Shown: piece after piece, positions 1 to 11,857 of the stretch
Layout of the letters: every line of letters starts with the position of its first letter
Numbering within the stretch: the stretch's first letter is position 1
Assembly (NCBI GenBank): GCA_009103225.1
Contig: RHPI01000810.1
Coordinates: 725,779-789,778 of the forward strand
From: Chlorokybus atmophyticus
Taxonomy: Eukaryota; Streptophyta; Chlorokybophyceae; Chlorokybales; Chlorokybaceae
Reading direction: 5' to 3'
DNA length: 64,000 nt
Made by a program: the position numbers and the translations under genes
The notes under the pieces: generated by a model
What the model was told of the DNA's origin: nothing
What the model saw: only the letters and a program-made list of their open reading frames with translations
The model's database searches: none

Positions 1-1038
1 CAACCTCGCCCTCACACCATGCAAGGAGCACCCGAGCAGGACTACTACCACGAAGTGCAGTACATGGGGAGCAGCGATGTCTGCCCGTGTCACCACGGTG
101 GAGTACGCAGGGAGCGCGACGTGCTGTGCGCATGCATGCTGAGCGCCAATGGGCGCAAACCCTAACGACGCAACCACAGCAGGGTGGATGGCGTATTTGT
201 GGGTGGAGGCGGTGATGTGGGCGGCGGAGGAGGGGGAGTCCGTTGGCTATGCTGTTGCTGCTGCTGCCTCGGCAAAGACTGGGCCGCTAACCAATGGCCG
301 TTGTGCAGGTGAACGCATGTGCATGTGCATGCTTGCATGGCTAACCGGGTAGTAGGGTGAGTGTAGTGTGTTAGGTAGTGGATTAACCCGGTGGTCAACC
401 TTACAATGGTGTTGTTGGTGTGCCTTATGTCAGTCTGCATGCTGCTGACGGTGCATGCGTTATGTCAATCTGCATGCCACTATGCATGTGCATTTTCGTC
501 TCGCATTGTTTGTACATAATGCCACAATCACAATCAATTCCGTTTCTTATATATGGGTCTGGTGCCACCTTGGTTCCCTAAGCGTGCACTCACATTGGTT
601 CAGACAAGTGACCCTCACACAAATGTCAATATGATCACAAGCCGCCAATTTTGCACACTTATTGCTACCAAGCGAGGTGCAAAATTGTAGTGAACACCAT
701 CCGCTACAAACCAACCTCCCTTGCACCTGTCGTGTCGACAAGAGGTAGGGGCCGGGGAGGGGGGGGCTCCTTTTTAGCCCCTGGTAGGAACTGAAGGCTG
801 TTGCAATGAATCCATCAACTTGATCTAGATGAATAGCATTCTAGCATACCAGGTGATTCGTAATAAACATTGCTGACAAGCATGAACAACTGAAAAGGCA
901 CACTTAAACAACCATTGAGTGTAACGTAACGTCCATCAAGCTGACTTACCTATACTTACACTGCGAGTAAACTGACAAGCGCTATCTCAAGCTTCTCTGC
1001 TCGCTCAGAACCAAGCCCGACCCGTTGCATGGGGCAAT
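1..1038. other. Left-edge non-coding stretch
   Basis: No reading frame here looks like a conserved protein. The stretch holds one copy of a dispersed repeat (305-518, listed separately) and a short G-run near 750-770. The last part before 1039 is probably 3' untranslated sequence of the minus-strand MATH gene. Confidence 0.5.
305..518 (+). repeat. Dispersed repeat, copy A
   Basis: This copy starts with GCAGGTGAACGCAT, continues with GCATGGCTAAC and GGGTAGTAGGG, has a central CCGGTGGT, and ends in TTTGTACATA. The same landmarks in the same order recur at 58029-58214, and in a shorter diverged form at 28384-28575. No coding potential is visible. A short non-autonomous element such as a SINE or MITE would fit; the class is inference. 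Confidence 0.6.
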
Positions 1039-4000
1039 CTAATGGGTCCCGCGGCGCACGCTATCCTGCCCCATGCCTGGATTAGGCTGGCCAGGACTGC
1101 CATATGTACCCAGGGCCATGCTGTAGGAAACAGGGCCATTACCATTGCCCATGAGGCCACGCGAGCCCTCGTTGCTTTGGAAGCGTGCAAATTTTGCTTC
1201 CATACTGACCGCATTGCGCGCATGCATAGCGTGCGGCAGCATCCAATACGGCACCGCATTGCCATCAGCCGACCTGCCCATCCCTTGCAGCTCAGGAGAT
1301 ACTTCCATCACGCCGTTCCCAGTCATGACAGCCCGAGGAACGCCTGCATGCCGACCCATGCCCATGCCGTTCTGCATCAGGTAAGGTGAACCAGCCAACA
1401 TGGGCTGCGGCAGCATCCCGGGCATGCCGGGCATCTGTGCTCCTCCATACAAGTACTGTGCAGCCATGGGGTCTTCATCAAGCAAGTCATTGATCAGCGA
1501 CAGATGCGGGAACTCATCCGGCAAGCCACTGCCGTCTGCACCAACTGGATGCTGACCTCGCTCTCTACGCCCGCGAAGCAAAGTGAACGGGGGAACAGGG
1601 GGCATGCCAGGATGCTCATGCCCCATGTGCACCATGTTCACAGAGCCAGGGTACATCTCTTTGCGGACTACCTGCGGACCCACCATGGAGTCCAAAGAGC
1701 CATTCGGCATGCCCCCAAAATTGTTCCCTGGTTGGCTATCAAGAGGTGTCTCTGTGCCTGTAGGGGATGTATTGCGTGCAGCGGGCGCAGGAGCGGTGGT
1801 TGCACGACCACTGGGGGTGCCATTGCCGGATGCAGTACGTATGATGCCAGCCGCAGCATTGCGGTATGATGGCTCTACTGAGGATGTGGAGCCAGCAGCA
1901 CCTGTGGCAGACGAAGATCCAGATGCTGAAGCCGGAGTTTGAGGTCGCCCGCTTCCAGCCGTAACCACCACAGTTGCTGCACCTCCAACAGAGCCAGGAG
2001 CTGCTTTTCCAGAACTGCTAGGTCTGTTCTGCGCTTTGCTGGTGGAAGATGGTGCAACTGCAGAAGGTGCAGAGGCTGCGCGACTGCTCTGGCTGGCATC
2101 TGTAGTAGCGCTTGAAGGGCTCTCCGGCCGTACTGTACGGCCATTTGTAGGCACAGATGGGGCTGCGGCAGAAGATGCTGATGACGTTCCGGAGCCACTG
2201 GAAAGGCTACGCGAGTGCGTGTGAATCTTGTTAAGAGTTGGGGGTTGACTGGAAGCAATGCCACTTGTGGGAGCAGATTCAGAAGCACCATCTTCCAGCT
2301 CCTGCGATTGCACCTCAGCTGTCTGAATCTCAGCGACCGGGCTTGCATTCTCCTCTGCTCGGCCAGAAGAACATGCAGCTACATCCTCCGCATCAACCAA
2401 TGAACTGGCCGCAATAGCCACTTCCAGCTGCTTCTGGATCTCTGTCACCTCATCCTCCTGCAGAACACGGCCAACCATTGTATGATGTGTGCACCAATAC
2501 ACGCACCGGTCTAAAGCACCGGCAACCAGGACAGGCACCAACTCTGAAGAATCTGCATAGCCGGTGGTGTGCTAACCTTCTCATTAAGGCGCTGTTCAAG
2601 CCATCGGACCTTGGCCTTCAGTTGGCGAATGTAAGCGCGCGTCTCTGCTGGTATGGTAGTCGGTGGCTCAGCTGGTCTATGTGCACTTGCCAAGTCGCTA
2701 GAGCTGCACAACACATCTGTTCGTCAAGGATGAAAGAACCTCTAATGCATGCATGTGTACCACGAGCTTTGTGCAGTATGCTGCCAAAGTAGTCTGTGAC
2801 AAACGAAAACATACCCATTTTCAATGGGAGCTGCAGGCGCCGCGGGACGGTTTCCAGAAAACGACAGAGGAGAAGAGCAAGCAGATGTTGAACCTGCATG
2901 GCATGCACAGTGACAACCTTGCCTGGAAATAACATAGACAACCTGCTTCTGCAAATGCCTTCACAATACCTGATGACCGACCGTCCGCTTCATCAGCATC
3001 ACCGTCACCGCCCTCACTTGACCCGGAGCCATCGCCGTTTGCCTGACTCTGGGTTTCAGCAGCAGAGGCGCCACCAGGGCCATCTGTTTCTGTATCTGCC
3101 TCACCCTCCAATCCAACATCTGCCCCCTCTCCCTCTCCGGCGCCGGCAAACACGGAAGGCTTTCTGGACTTCCGCTGCTGCTGCTGAGCCTTTTCCCGTG
3201 CTTTCTTGTCTAACCTCAACAGTCGCTGCCGCTCGCGCTCTTCTTGTTCCATCATTCGCTGTTTCTCTTCTTGCTTGGCTAAGCGCTCCTCAGCCTCACG
3301 CTCCTTGCGATCTTTGCGGCGCTGCTTGGCCTACCAACAAATGATATCCGCGTTACACTCAAATGAATGCATGACAACAATTGCTAATCCAACAGAAACA
3401 TACCAGCTTCTTTTTGGAACGCTTGTGATCCTGCACACCACGCTGTACTGTCTTTTCAGACTCCGCTTTTTCTGCTTCTTCCTCCTCACGGATCAAAGCC
3501 TCCTGGCGTTTGAGTGCCACACTTTCTCGATACGCAGTCTCAAGGTTATTGCAGAAAAGATGCGCAAGCACAAACATCTCGACAGTTCGCCGTCCCAGCT
3601 CTGCAAGCCATTGCTCATCACGCTCCATTGAATCTCGACCATTTTCATCAGGTGGTAATCCATCATCCTGTTGGCACATGGCATGTTGGGCGGATGCACA
3701 CAGTAGCGAGCATCACATCAGAAGAAAACAAGTTGCTGCTCTGGCTAACGGCGTTCAGCGAGTTGCGTACCTTGACACGTGAACCCCCATAATGGCCACC
3801 TGCATTTGCGCTGCCAGGACGCGACGCAGGGAGTACATCGGTTGCTGCACGCTCCAAGGTACCCAACACGTCGCCACCTAAGTAAAAGTAATCTTGCTGC
3901 AGGCATACAGGAGCCTCAGGACAATCGCCTGCTAAGTCCAATGCCCGGTAGCCGCTGTACAGTGCATCCATCACCAGTGTACTGGTGACTTGCTGCGCAC

Positions 4001-6163
4001 AGCCAGATGTGAGTTAGCTCTTGTTCTCACATCTCACTGCCCTGTCAATCTCAGCAGTCCATGGTGAGTGGGCAATGCAGCTGAAGCTGCTTGACATCAT
4101 ATAATATTGAAACCGGCAACATCTACCTCCTTCTCATTGAAGAACCGCTTTACAATGGCTTTCAGGATAACGTCCGACCGCCCTTGTGTAAGTTGTCGCT
4201 GTCTAGATCCCATCTGCGATACCCAAAACGCCCTGAAACTGCACAAGGGAACAATTCGTTGGTCATACTTGTCTGGCATTCAAGCCAAAACCAACTAGAC
4301 ATTGGATATGACATGCATATACTAACCCTTATTACCTTGCTTTGTCGGCGCGCAACGCTGACAATGCTTCCCTTTTCTCTTCCAGGAAGCGTCGGCATAT
4401 TCCTTCGACATTGGTCAAGTAGACGCGTGCAAGCTCACGTCTGTACTGGCAATCAAGGCATCGGAATGGTCTCCCCGAATGCTCGCTGGAACGATAAATA
4501 CATTAAAAGGCATCAGAGTCGGGTCAAATTTGCAGTTAGACATCTAGTAGGCAAACTGGCACTGCATGATACGCAAGAGCAAAGTTGCAAACAGGGGCGC
4601 CATACCGGATGACTTGAACTTGCGCTTTGATGACTAGCGTGTCAGATACAGTAAAACCGTCCACAACCTTTGAAAGCTCCATGAACTTCTTCCATCCCCA
4701 GTCATGCTCCTTTTTGCAGAACCGATGCAACGTGTCTGCATCATGTGCTGGATCAGTTGCGCAGCAAACCCAAGTCAGCCAAGCTGGAATGTTGAGGCCG
4801 CGAGCTTATGCACCTGAATACTTGGACTTCTTCGGGTCCTTATTCACAACAGCTATTGTGAACTGCGCAAAATGACTCCAGCCTGCAGAGACTGCATTAG
4901 TAAAAACATACAAAGTACGAACTGCCACCACCAACTGGCCTGTCAAGCTGAGCAAAACCAACACGTGTGCGAGGCTATCCCCATGACTGCCACAAGTGCA
5001 TACTTACCGGGTAAGAGCTTGTCATAGTCCGCTACACACAGAAAAAGCGACAGATGATTGCAGACGTCACATCCCTGGGGGTAGACCAGTATGTACCTGT
5101 GCAGCAACGCCGGCTGGGTATAAGCTACACGACTCAAAACCAGCTACACAATGACGCATATGTCAGTCTATGAGCTGCAACACCTTCCTGCAGCATTACT
5201 GCCAACAAAACCCATGCACTTACAGACGGAGCACTCCAGCACTTCATGTTGCATGGACCAAGAACTGAAGCTTAAACTCCATCACGAGGACAAGCAATGT
5301 ACGTACCACTTATATCCGCCGACCTCAAACACGTTGCTGCGGAGCTCCTTTTTGCTGATCTCAGAGAAGTTATCAATCTTCCAAGTAAACTTCCCATAGA
5401 GCTCGGAAGGCTTCGGACCTGGTGTTTGACGACGATGTAACATCCGTACACTGCACTACCATGTCTTGCCCATGCATCCGCGCCACTTGTACAGAACAGC
5501 TCAACCGCAACATGAGACTGAAGACAACAGACTGCACGCTCTTTTAGTTTTCCTTACCTACTTTACGCTCGCCCGTTTTGGAAACCACATCAAACTTACA
5601 CAATGCACTGCAAACCAATTTCACATGATCACCCGATCCATATCTGCGTTGATCACAACCACCCGCTAAGCTGGAGCCGGAGTTAGGGTTTCCAGGCTTT
5701 AAAGCTCAGAGCAGTGCAATTGCTGTGTAACGTTGAAAGCTTTACCACCCAGCTAAAGAGCAACGCGGCCAGTGCTTGCCGTTGAGTTGTGACCAAAAGA
5801 CCGCTTTCACGAGGTGCCGAGTTAACGCACGAAAGCACAACTCTACGACCCAGGAGGACCCCAGCTCGTAGAGTCTACCTAGTGAACCTGCCTGACAGCG
5901 GCACAAGCGACCTCAACTGTCTGGAACTTGCACAATGAGGCAAGGCTGTACGGCTGACGCAGCCAAAACATTCTTCTTGAGCAAAATCGGTCTCCACAAT
6001 GAGCTCTAGCCTGCCCTGCACTAGACCAAAGCCTGCATTATGCCCAATGCCCGACTCCCTACGCACCATCGCACTCGTCGTCGCAGTTCAGGTAGTGCGT
6101 GGACGGCACGGAGGGCGGCTCAACCTCCCCTCTGGAGGACGGCTCCCCGCTCCCGCGCGACAT
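1039..6163 (-). CDS. MUSE13: MATH-domain protein, MUSE13/TRAF1-like adaptor
   Basis: A multi-exon minus-strand gene. Exon 1 (6163-6067) starts MSRGSGEPSS and ends CDDECDG. Further exons at 5418-5307, 5096-5008, 4882-4814 and 4735-4606, then from 4485, splice in phase and encode a MATH domain: PKPSELYGKFTWKIDNF, YPQGCDVCNHLSLFLC, WSHFAQFTIAVVNKDPKKSK, HDWGWKKFMELSK, VSDTLVIKAQVQVI. Next comes a conserved cysteine-rich segment (FRCLDCQYRRELARVYLTN). A charged coiled region follows at about 3255-3679, then a long Ser/Ala/Pro- then Met/Gly-rich tail encoded at 2541-1039. This order is that of plant MUSE13/14 (TRAF1a/b), known as adaptors that link SCF ubiquitin ligases to immune-receptor turnover and autophagy regulation; the role in an alga is inference. 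It is divergent from ALIX. Middle and C-terminal exon borders are approximate. Confidence 0.88.
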
Positions 6164-6987
6164 CGCCGCAGCGGCCCCGGCAGCTCACAGAGCCCAGCGC
6201 GCTGGCCTCGCCCAGCTCCCTATCCAGCCCCAGCCGCAGCCCAACACCTCCAGCCACCCCGCCGCGCACTGCTGCCGTCGCCGCCGCGTCCCCTACCGCC
6301 ACCGCGGCCGCCGCCGCCCCGCCCAGCAAGCCCCGCCGGCCAACTCCCCGCCCAAAGCCGCCGCCACGCCGTTACCCGCTTTTTCGCCCGTAGCTATGCT
6401 AGGGTTTTTTTCATGCTGCAATTTTTGCTGCACGATCATCCTTGCCTGGCTCGGCAGTTTGTATCTAACCGAGCCGCCGGCTCCCTTCCTTGTCTCATCG
6501 CTGCCGGTCGACCGCTGCGAGGCCGGACGCAAGCCCGCAAGCCCTGCGCTGAGACTGGCCATGTAGACTAGATTCGCATGCATTTGAGCAGCAAATATCT
6601 TGAAGGTCCGGACGCGGTGGGAAGCGCATTCCAGATATCACGCTTGTAAGCTCGATATCGACGTCCTCTTGTTGGTTGGCAGGTCCTGTTTGGAGCCTTC
6701 CTGCAAAGGACCCTTCCTCCAGGGGTTTCGTGCCGGTCCGGGACCAGCACGGATTTGCATAACGAAACTCGCACAAATGTGCAGCAAGTGCCACGCGCCG
6801 ATTGAAGCCCAAAACCCTAAAATGGGTTGCTGCTTGCAGACGCTGTCACTGAGAGCCTGCTGGGGTGGTTGGCGGAGGCGCCGGCCTTGGAGGTGGCGGC
6901 GGAGGTTGCTGCTGTGGCTGCGCCAAACGAAGCGCTGAAGATACAGGCGCTATACCGCTGTTGATTATCGCTTTACATATTGTCACC
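6164..6987. promoter_or_regulatory. Shared upstream region of the MATH gene and ALIX
   Basis: An 824-bp spacer between two divergent start codons (6163 on minus, 6988 on plus). It is GC-rich near the MATH gene and more mixed near ALIX. Long open frames here are proline/alanine/arginine-rich products of base composition and show no conserved domain. The spacer must hold both promoters and 5' untranslated regions, but I cannot place a core element. Confidence 0.5.
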
Positions 6988-9900
6988 ATGTCGGTCACGG
7001 TGAGTTCAAGACGGCCTGCTGTCCACTATGGCCTGCGTTGTGAAGTTGTGTGCTTCGCACTTGCTGCTTCAGTGTCTTTTTACAATGTTGATGCAAACAT
7101 GCGATCACAAAAGTGTTGTTATTATAATTGATTCTCGACTCATCTGCTTCTAATTGTCGGATGTTGTGGTAACTCAGTCTTGCCATGCAGTCACCTCAAC
7201 TGATCAGGCTTGCTGCTTATGTGGCAATGACTGCATATGTGTGTCGTTGAGCGCATGCAGATTTTCGTATACATACGGGCTAGTACTGGCTTGGCTGATG
7301 CTGTTAGCTGTGTTGTGCTGGACGTTGCATATTAATCTACTAGAATTGACAGCCATCGTCTTTTCGCAGATGAATGTAATGCTTGCCATACACGCCAAAA
7401 GGGCAGATCCGGTGGACTTTGCCGGGCCTCTCCGTTCGTACATTGCACGTATATTTGGAGAGATGGAAGCGCGCGATGCTCAGGACGATATCAGCGGCAT
7501 TCAAAGGATGCGGGATGAAGTGGTTGCAGCAAGCGACACTTTGGAGCATCGCATTGACTTGCTTCAACGGTGAGTGGCAATGAATGAGGGAGTGGTTATG
7601 GACGATCACCTGGGCATCGTACACATGGCCAATGTCTGCATGCACAGTGCCTGCCTGCTAATATCTCTGTGGCACCACGTGCTATTGACAGTGCTCAGCC
7701 TTCATTCATATACATGCAGGTACTTTCGTGCTCTTTCTGTTATAGAGACGCGCTTCCCCATCAGCAAAGAGAAGGAGCACATCAATGTTTCATTCTCCTG
7801 GGCAGATGCTTTTAAGCCGACCAAGAAGACAGCGATACAGAACATACATTATGAGAAGGCAGCAGTGCTCTTCAACCTGGGTGCCACATACTCACAGCAG
7901 GGCTTGGCAGCCGACAGATCCACATCAGAAGGGTTGAAATCTGCATACTCGATATTTCAACAGGCTGCTGGCGCTTGGGCGCACTTGCGGGAGTCAGAGG
8001 GTGCTAAAGTGCCTCTGGGTGCATCATTTGACTTGGGTTCTGAGTGTGCGTCAATGCTGGAGCGTCTGATGCTTGCACAGGTGCACCATGGGTACTGCAT
8101 GAATATGCAAAGTCAACAGGTGTACTGGTTGCACTTGACTGCATCAAGGTGCAGAGGCTAACATATCTTACCGCCACAGGCCCAAGAATGCGTGTATGAG
8201 AAAGCGTTGGCTGACAGGAAGACATCCAGCACTGTTTGCTCAAAGCTGGCCTGGCAGGTGTGTATTGCAAGTTTTGCAGTTTGTACTGCGTGCAGTAGCC
8301 ATGCTGATATGCTGCCTCCAGGTCGGTGTATTTTACGAGGAGGCGCATGCGATGTTAGTGCTTCCACCATTGAATGCCAACTTTGATAAGGTATGGCCAA
8401 GCTTTGTGATGCATGTAGGTTGTTTCTACGGGCTTCACCAGGTGGTCAGATCTTTGACTTGATCAGTGTGTCGTATTTGCAGCCTTGGCTCGCTCATCTG
8501 CAGCTGAAGGCTGCACAATTCCGAGCTGAAGCACTGTACAGATCCTCATTGGCACTGCGCGAAACAGAGTGTAAGTGATACCCTCCCATACTTGCTGTCA
8601 AGGGGCCCCGGCTCAGTCTAGGAACTTTGCAGTATGTGCAGAGAGCTGTGGTTGCTTGAAAAACATGCGGTAAAACGCAGTTGTCGATTGTGCAAGCATT
8701 GTGACAGCACTGCTGTGCTAGTTTGCCGAGGTTCCTGATCCTGGATGTGTCCGCAGCCATTGCTGAAGAGATTGCAAGGCTTAAAGCCGCTGTCGCCATT
8801 CTGGTGGAAGCACGCAAGGCAAGTCAGCACGGTCATGGTCTTCTGCCTGTTATGTGCAGGCCTAGTTGCAACACTGATAGCTTGGTGCTTGCAGAACTCT
8901 TCCAAGCATGCCGGTGCTCCGCTCGTTGATGCCGTACAAAAGCTTGAGGGCACCATCTCTAGAAACTTGGAGCGTGCAAACAAGTACGTGCAGTGCAGTG
9001 GCATGTAGTCATTGCTCTCTTGTAAGAGCTAGGCAAGGTAGCATGGCCAGGTTGTGTGGCCACTCATAGGTTCATCATTGGGTTTTTTGAAAAACTGACT
9101 ACGGCTATGCTGTGCAGAGAAAATGACCAGATATACCTTGTCAGAGTGCCTCTCAATGAGAACTTGGCCCCTGTCGGTGCTTCGTGCTTGGTGAAGCCCG
9201 CGCCGCTCGCACAGGCACTGGATGGCAAAAATGAGAAACTGTTCACACGTATTGTGCCCGATCAGTCAGCAAAGGCTCTGTCCAAGTACACAGAGATGGT
9301 GGATGAGATTATTCGTAACGATTCAGAGGCGCTGCAGCGAGAAAGCGATGAAGCCCGTTTGCGGTTGCGTGAATGGGATCTGCCAGGTAATGTTGGACGG
9401 TTATTGATGGCCTGCGAATCAAATTGTTGAAGCGTTAAAGTCTGCAACTGGAATGGGAGCCCTTGCTGTATGTGATACGCACACGGTGCGTCAACGCTGG
9501 CCACAGCGCTTGTGTTGAAGCGTGGCGTGTGCACAGATATGCTGCTTGCGCTGGATGAGAGAGGTTCTGGACTGCCAGAGCCATTGCAGAAGGAGGTTTC
9601 AGTGGTAGAGAGCAGAGGAGGTGTCAACGCACTGCACGACCTTTCTCAACAGCTGCGCGAGCTTCGGCAGGTGAGCAGTTACACGTCCATGCATACTGGT
9701 ATATGTGCGTGCCTGTGTGTGCAAAATGAGTACTGGTTACAACGCTCTATGCATGGCAGGTCAATGAGGAGTTGTTGGCGGAGGTTTTCCAGTCCCTTGA
9801 TACTGAAGGACACGACGACGAGAACTGCCGGAACCAGTTCAAGGATCGCTGGAGAAGGCCGCCTTCAGATACATTGACAAAACACCTTCGCGATAAAGCA

Positions 9901-11857
9901 AACAGCTTCAAGTGAGCCTTGTCGGAATTGGGTTTTGTACTCGCAACCTGAGGTACGCTCTTGTTCTTGACTTTGAAACTAAACGGCTCATCCTGCAGGA
10001 CCTCTTTGCAGCAGGCAGCAGACAGTGATGAGCGCATCAACCGCAGATGGAAAGACTGTGAACTGGATCTTACTCTTCTGACCGACCCAGAGTTGCCTCG
10101 TCTGGCACGTCCTATGGTGGCTGTGCGCGGTGATGAAGATGCCATTGCTGCAAGGTTGGCATTACGCAGCAATCTTAACAGTGTGTGCAACACCTTGGGG
10201 CTCTGGCCGAGGAGTTTTGGGTTTATGTACTGCTGACTTGTGCATCACTCTTGCAGCTTGCGCCAGTTGTTGATGGAATTGGAGCGTGTAGCAGCAGAAA
10301 GAGCGGGGCTGGAGGAAATGCTAAAGGACATGAAACAGAAGGATAACATCCTGCCGCAGCTTATGTCCACAACAGAAAGCTATGACAACCTCTTCAGAAG
10401 GGAGCTTGGAAAGTACGAGCAGGCCAGAGCCAATGTTGCGCAGAACATTAGAACTCAACAGGATCTGTTGCGGCAAATTGATGGTCAGCAACGTGCTTTC
10501 CGCCAGGCTTATCAGGTACAGTGATGATGCACCACTGGACAAGTGCCAGCTTTGGTTTATGGTTCCTTGTTGTCGTGCAAGTCTCAACCAATTCAACTGG
10601 CCATGCGTGTGCAGGTTGATGACTGGAAGGTCGCTTGCGATCGGTTTGAAAAGCGTTTGCGGAATGCTGTTCGGACGTATTCGGAGTTGAACGGCAACAT
10701 GGTTGAGGGCGTGCGTTTCTATTCATCGCTGCAAGATGCTATCAACGCCCTGAAGCAGCAGTGTGGGGACTTCATTATGACCAGGCGTATACAGAGGGAA
10801 GACATGCTGGAGGACTTGCAGCGCCAGGTAGCATGCTGTGGCATGTGCTGCACAGCAACGTCTACACAGGATCAAAGCCTCAAACATGTTTCTGTCACCA
10901 TGCGCAGGTGACCAAGTTGACCGTTTCGCCAATTGCACCTGTTGTTCAGCCATCTGTGGCTCATCCTGCACCAGCTGTGACGCCATCCGGACCTAGCGGG
11001 AGTTCCGGCAACTACAAGCCATTGCCAGAAGTGCCCTCAGTAGCTTACCAGCAGGCCTACCAGACGCAGCCTTCGTACTCCTCGCAGCAGCAACCATCCT
11101 ACCAGACGGCGCCTCCAGCCACGCCACCGACCTCGTATCACCAGCCTCAGTACCAACCTCAGCAGCAGCCGGCATACCATCCGCCGCCCACACCTCCGCA
11201 AACTCCCTACCAGCAGCAGCCGCAGCAGCAGGGGTATCACCAGCCTTCTTACCAGCACCAGCCCCAACAGGCATCGCACACCTACCAGCAGGCCCCATAC
11301 CAGCAGCCTTCGTACCAGGTGTGTGTGCTACTCCGTTCTATTGGGTACACATGAGTCTCGTCTGGCTGTTCGATGCCTGTGGCTTGGTGAATTGGTTGCG
11401 TGTAACAACCTTCTTCTACTGGAGTTAATCATCATACGGTGCTCTTGAACCATCATCTGAGCGATGCTGCATGTCCTGTATGGGTGCATATCAAGTGCTT
11501 CTTTCGAACAGCTGTGTGCAGTATGTATTTACCAGACGCACTGTCATGGTACAGGCACCACAGCAGCAAGCGTATGGCGCGCCTTCATCGCATTATCAAC
11601 AACAGCCACAAGCGCCATACAGTGCGCCGCCCCCTGCGCAGCAGTACCAGCAGCAGCCTTCAAGTGCTCATGCAGGTAATGGCCCATACCAGCAGCCCGT
11701 TCCCCAGTACCTGGCTCAGCAGCAGAGTTACAACTACGGATATGCACCACCTTCTCCACATCCGCCACAACAGCCACAATGGGGGCAACAGCAACCTACA
11801 TATGCGGCACCTCCTCAGCAACCGCCACCACCAGCCAACACATGGTATCATCGCTAA
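6988..11857 (+). CDS. ALIX: BRO1-domain protein ALIX, ESCRT accessory factor
   Basis: Exon 1 is tiny (ATG TCG GTC ACG before GTGAGT at 7000) and exon 2 starts at 7370 with MNVMLAIHAKRADPVDF. The BRO1 domain follows across several exons: YFRALSVIETRFPISKEKEH, IQNIHYEKAAVLFNLGATYS, MLERLMLAQ, QECVYEKALAD, VGVFYEEAHAM. Then comes the coiled V domain (YLVRVPLNENLAPVG, SAKALSKYTEMVDEIIR, MKQKDNILPQLMSTTESYDN, LKQQCGDFIMTRRIQREDM). The tail (about 10930-11857) is Pro/Gln/Tyr-rich with YQQPxYQQ-type repeats, as in ALIX proline-rich regions. ALIX proteins bridge ESCRT-I/III and cargo during multivesicular-body sorting. One intron (8819-8894) starts with GC: AAG|GCAAGT. A TGTAA box, the usual chlorophyte poly(A) signal, lies at 11887, 30 bp past the stop. 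Confidence 0.92.

Noticed and set aside
5999-6571. 190-codon plus-strand frame
   Set aside because: It is the antisense shadow of MATH exon 1 and GC-rich upstream DNA; composition is Pro/Arg/Ala with no motif.
6395-6830. CCCTAA/TTAGGG-like words
   Set aside because: Single scattered copies, no tandem array, so not telomeric.
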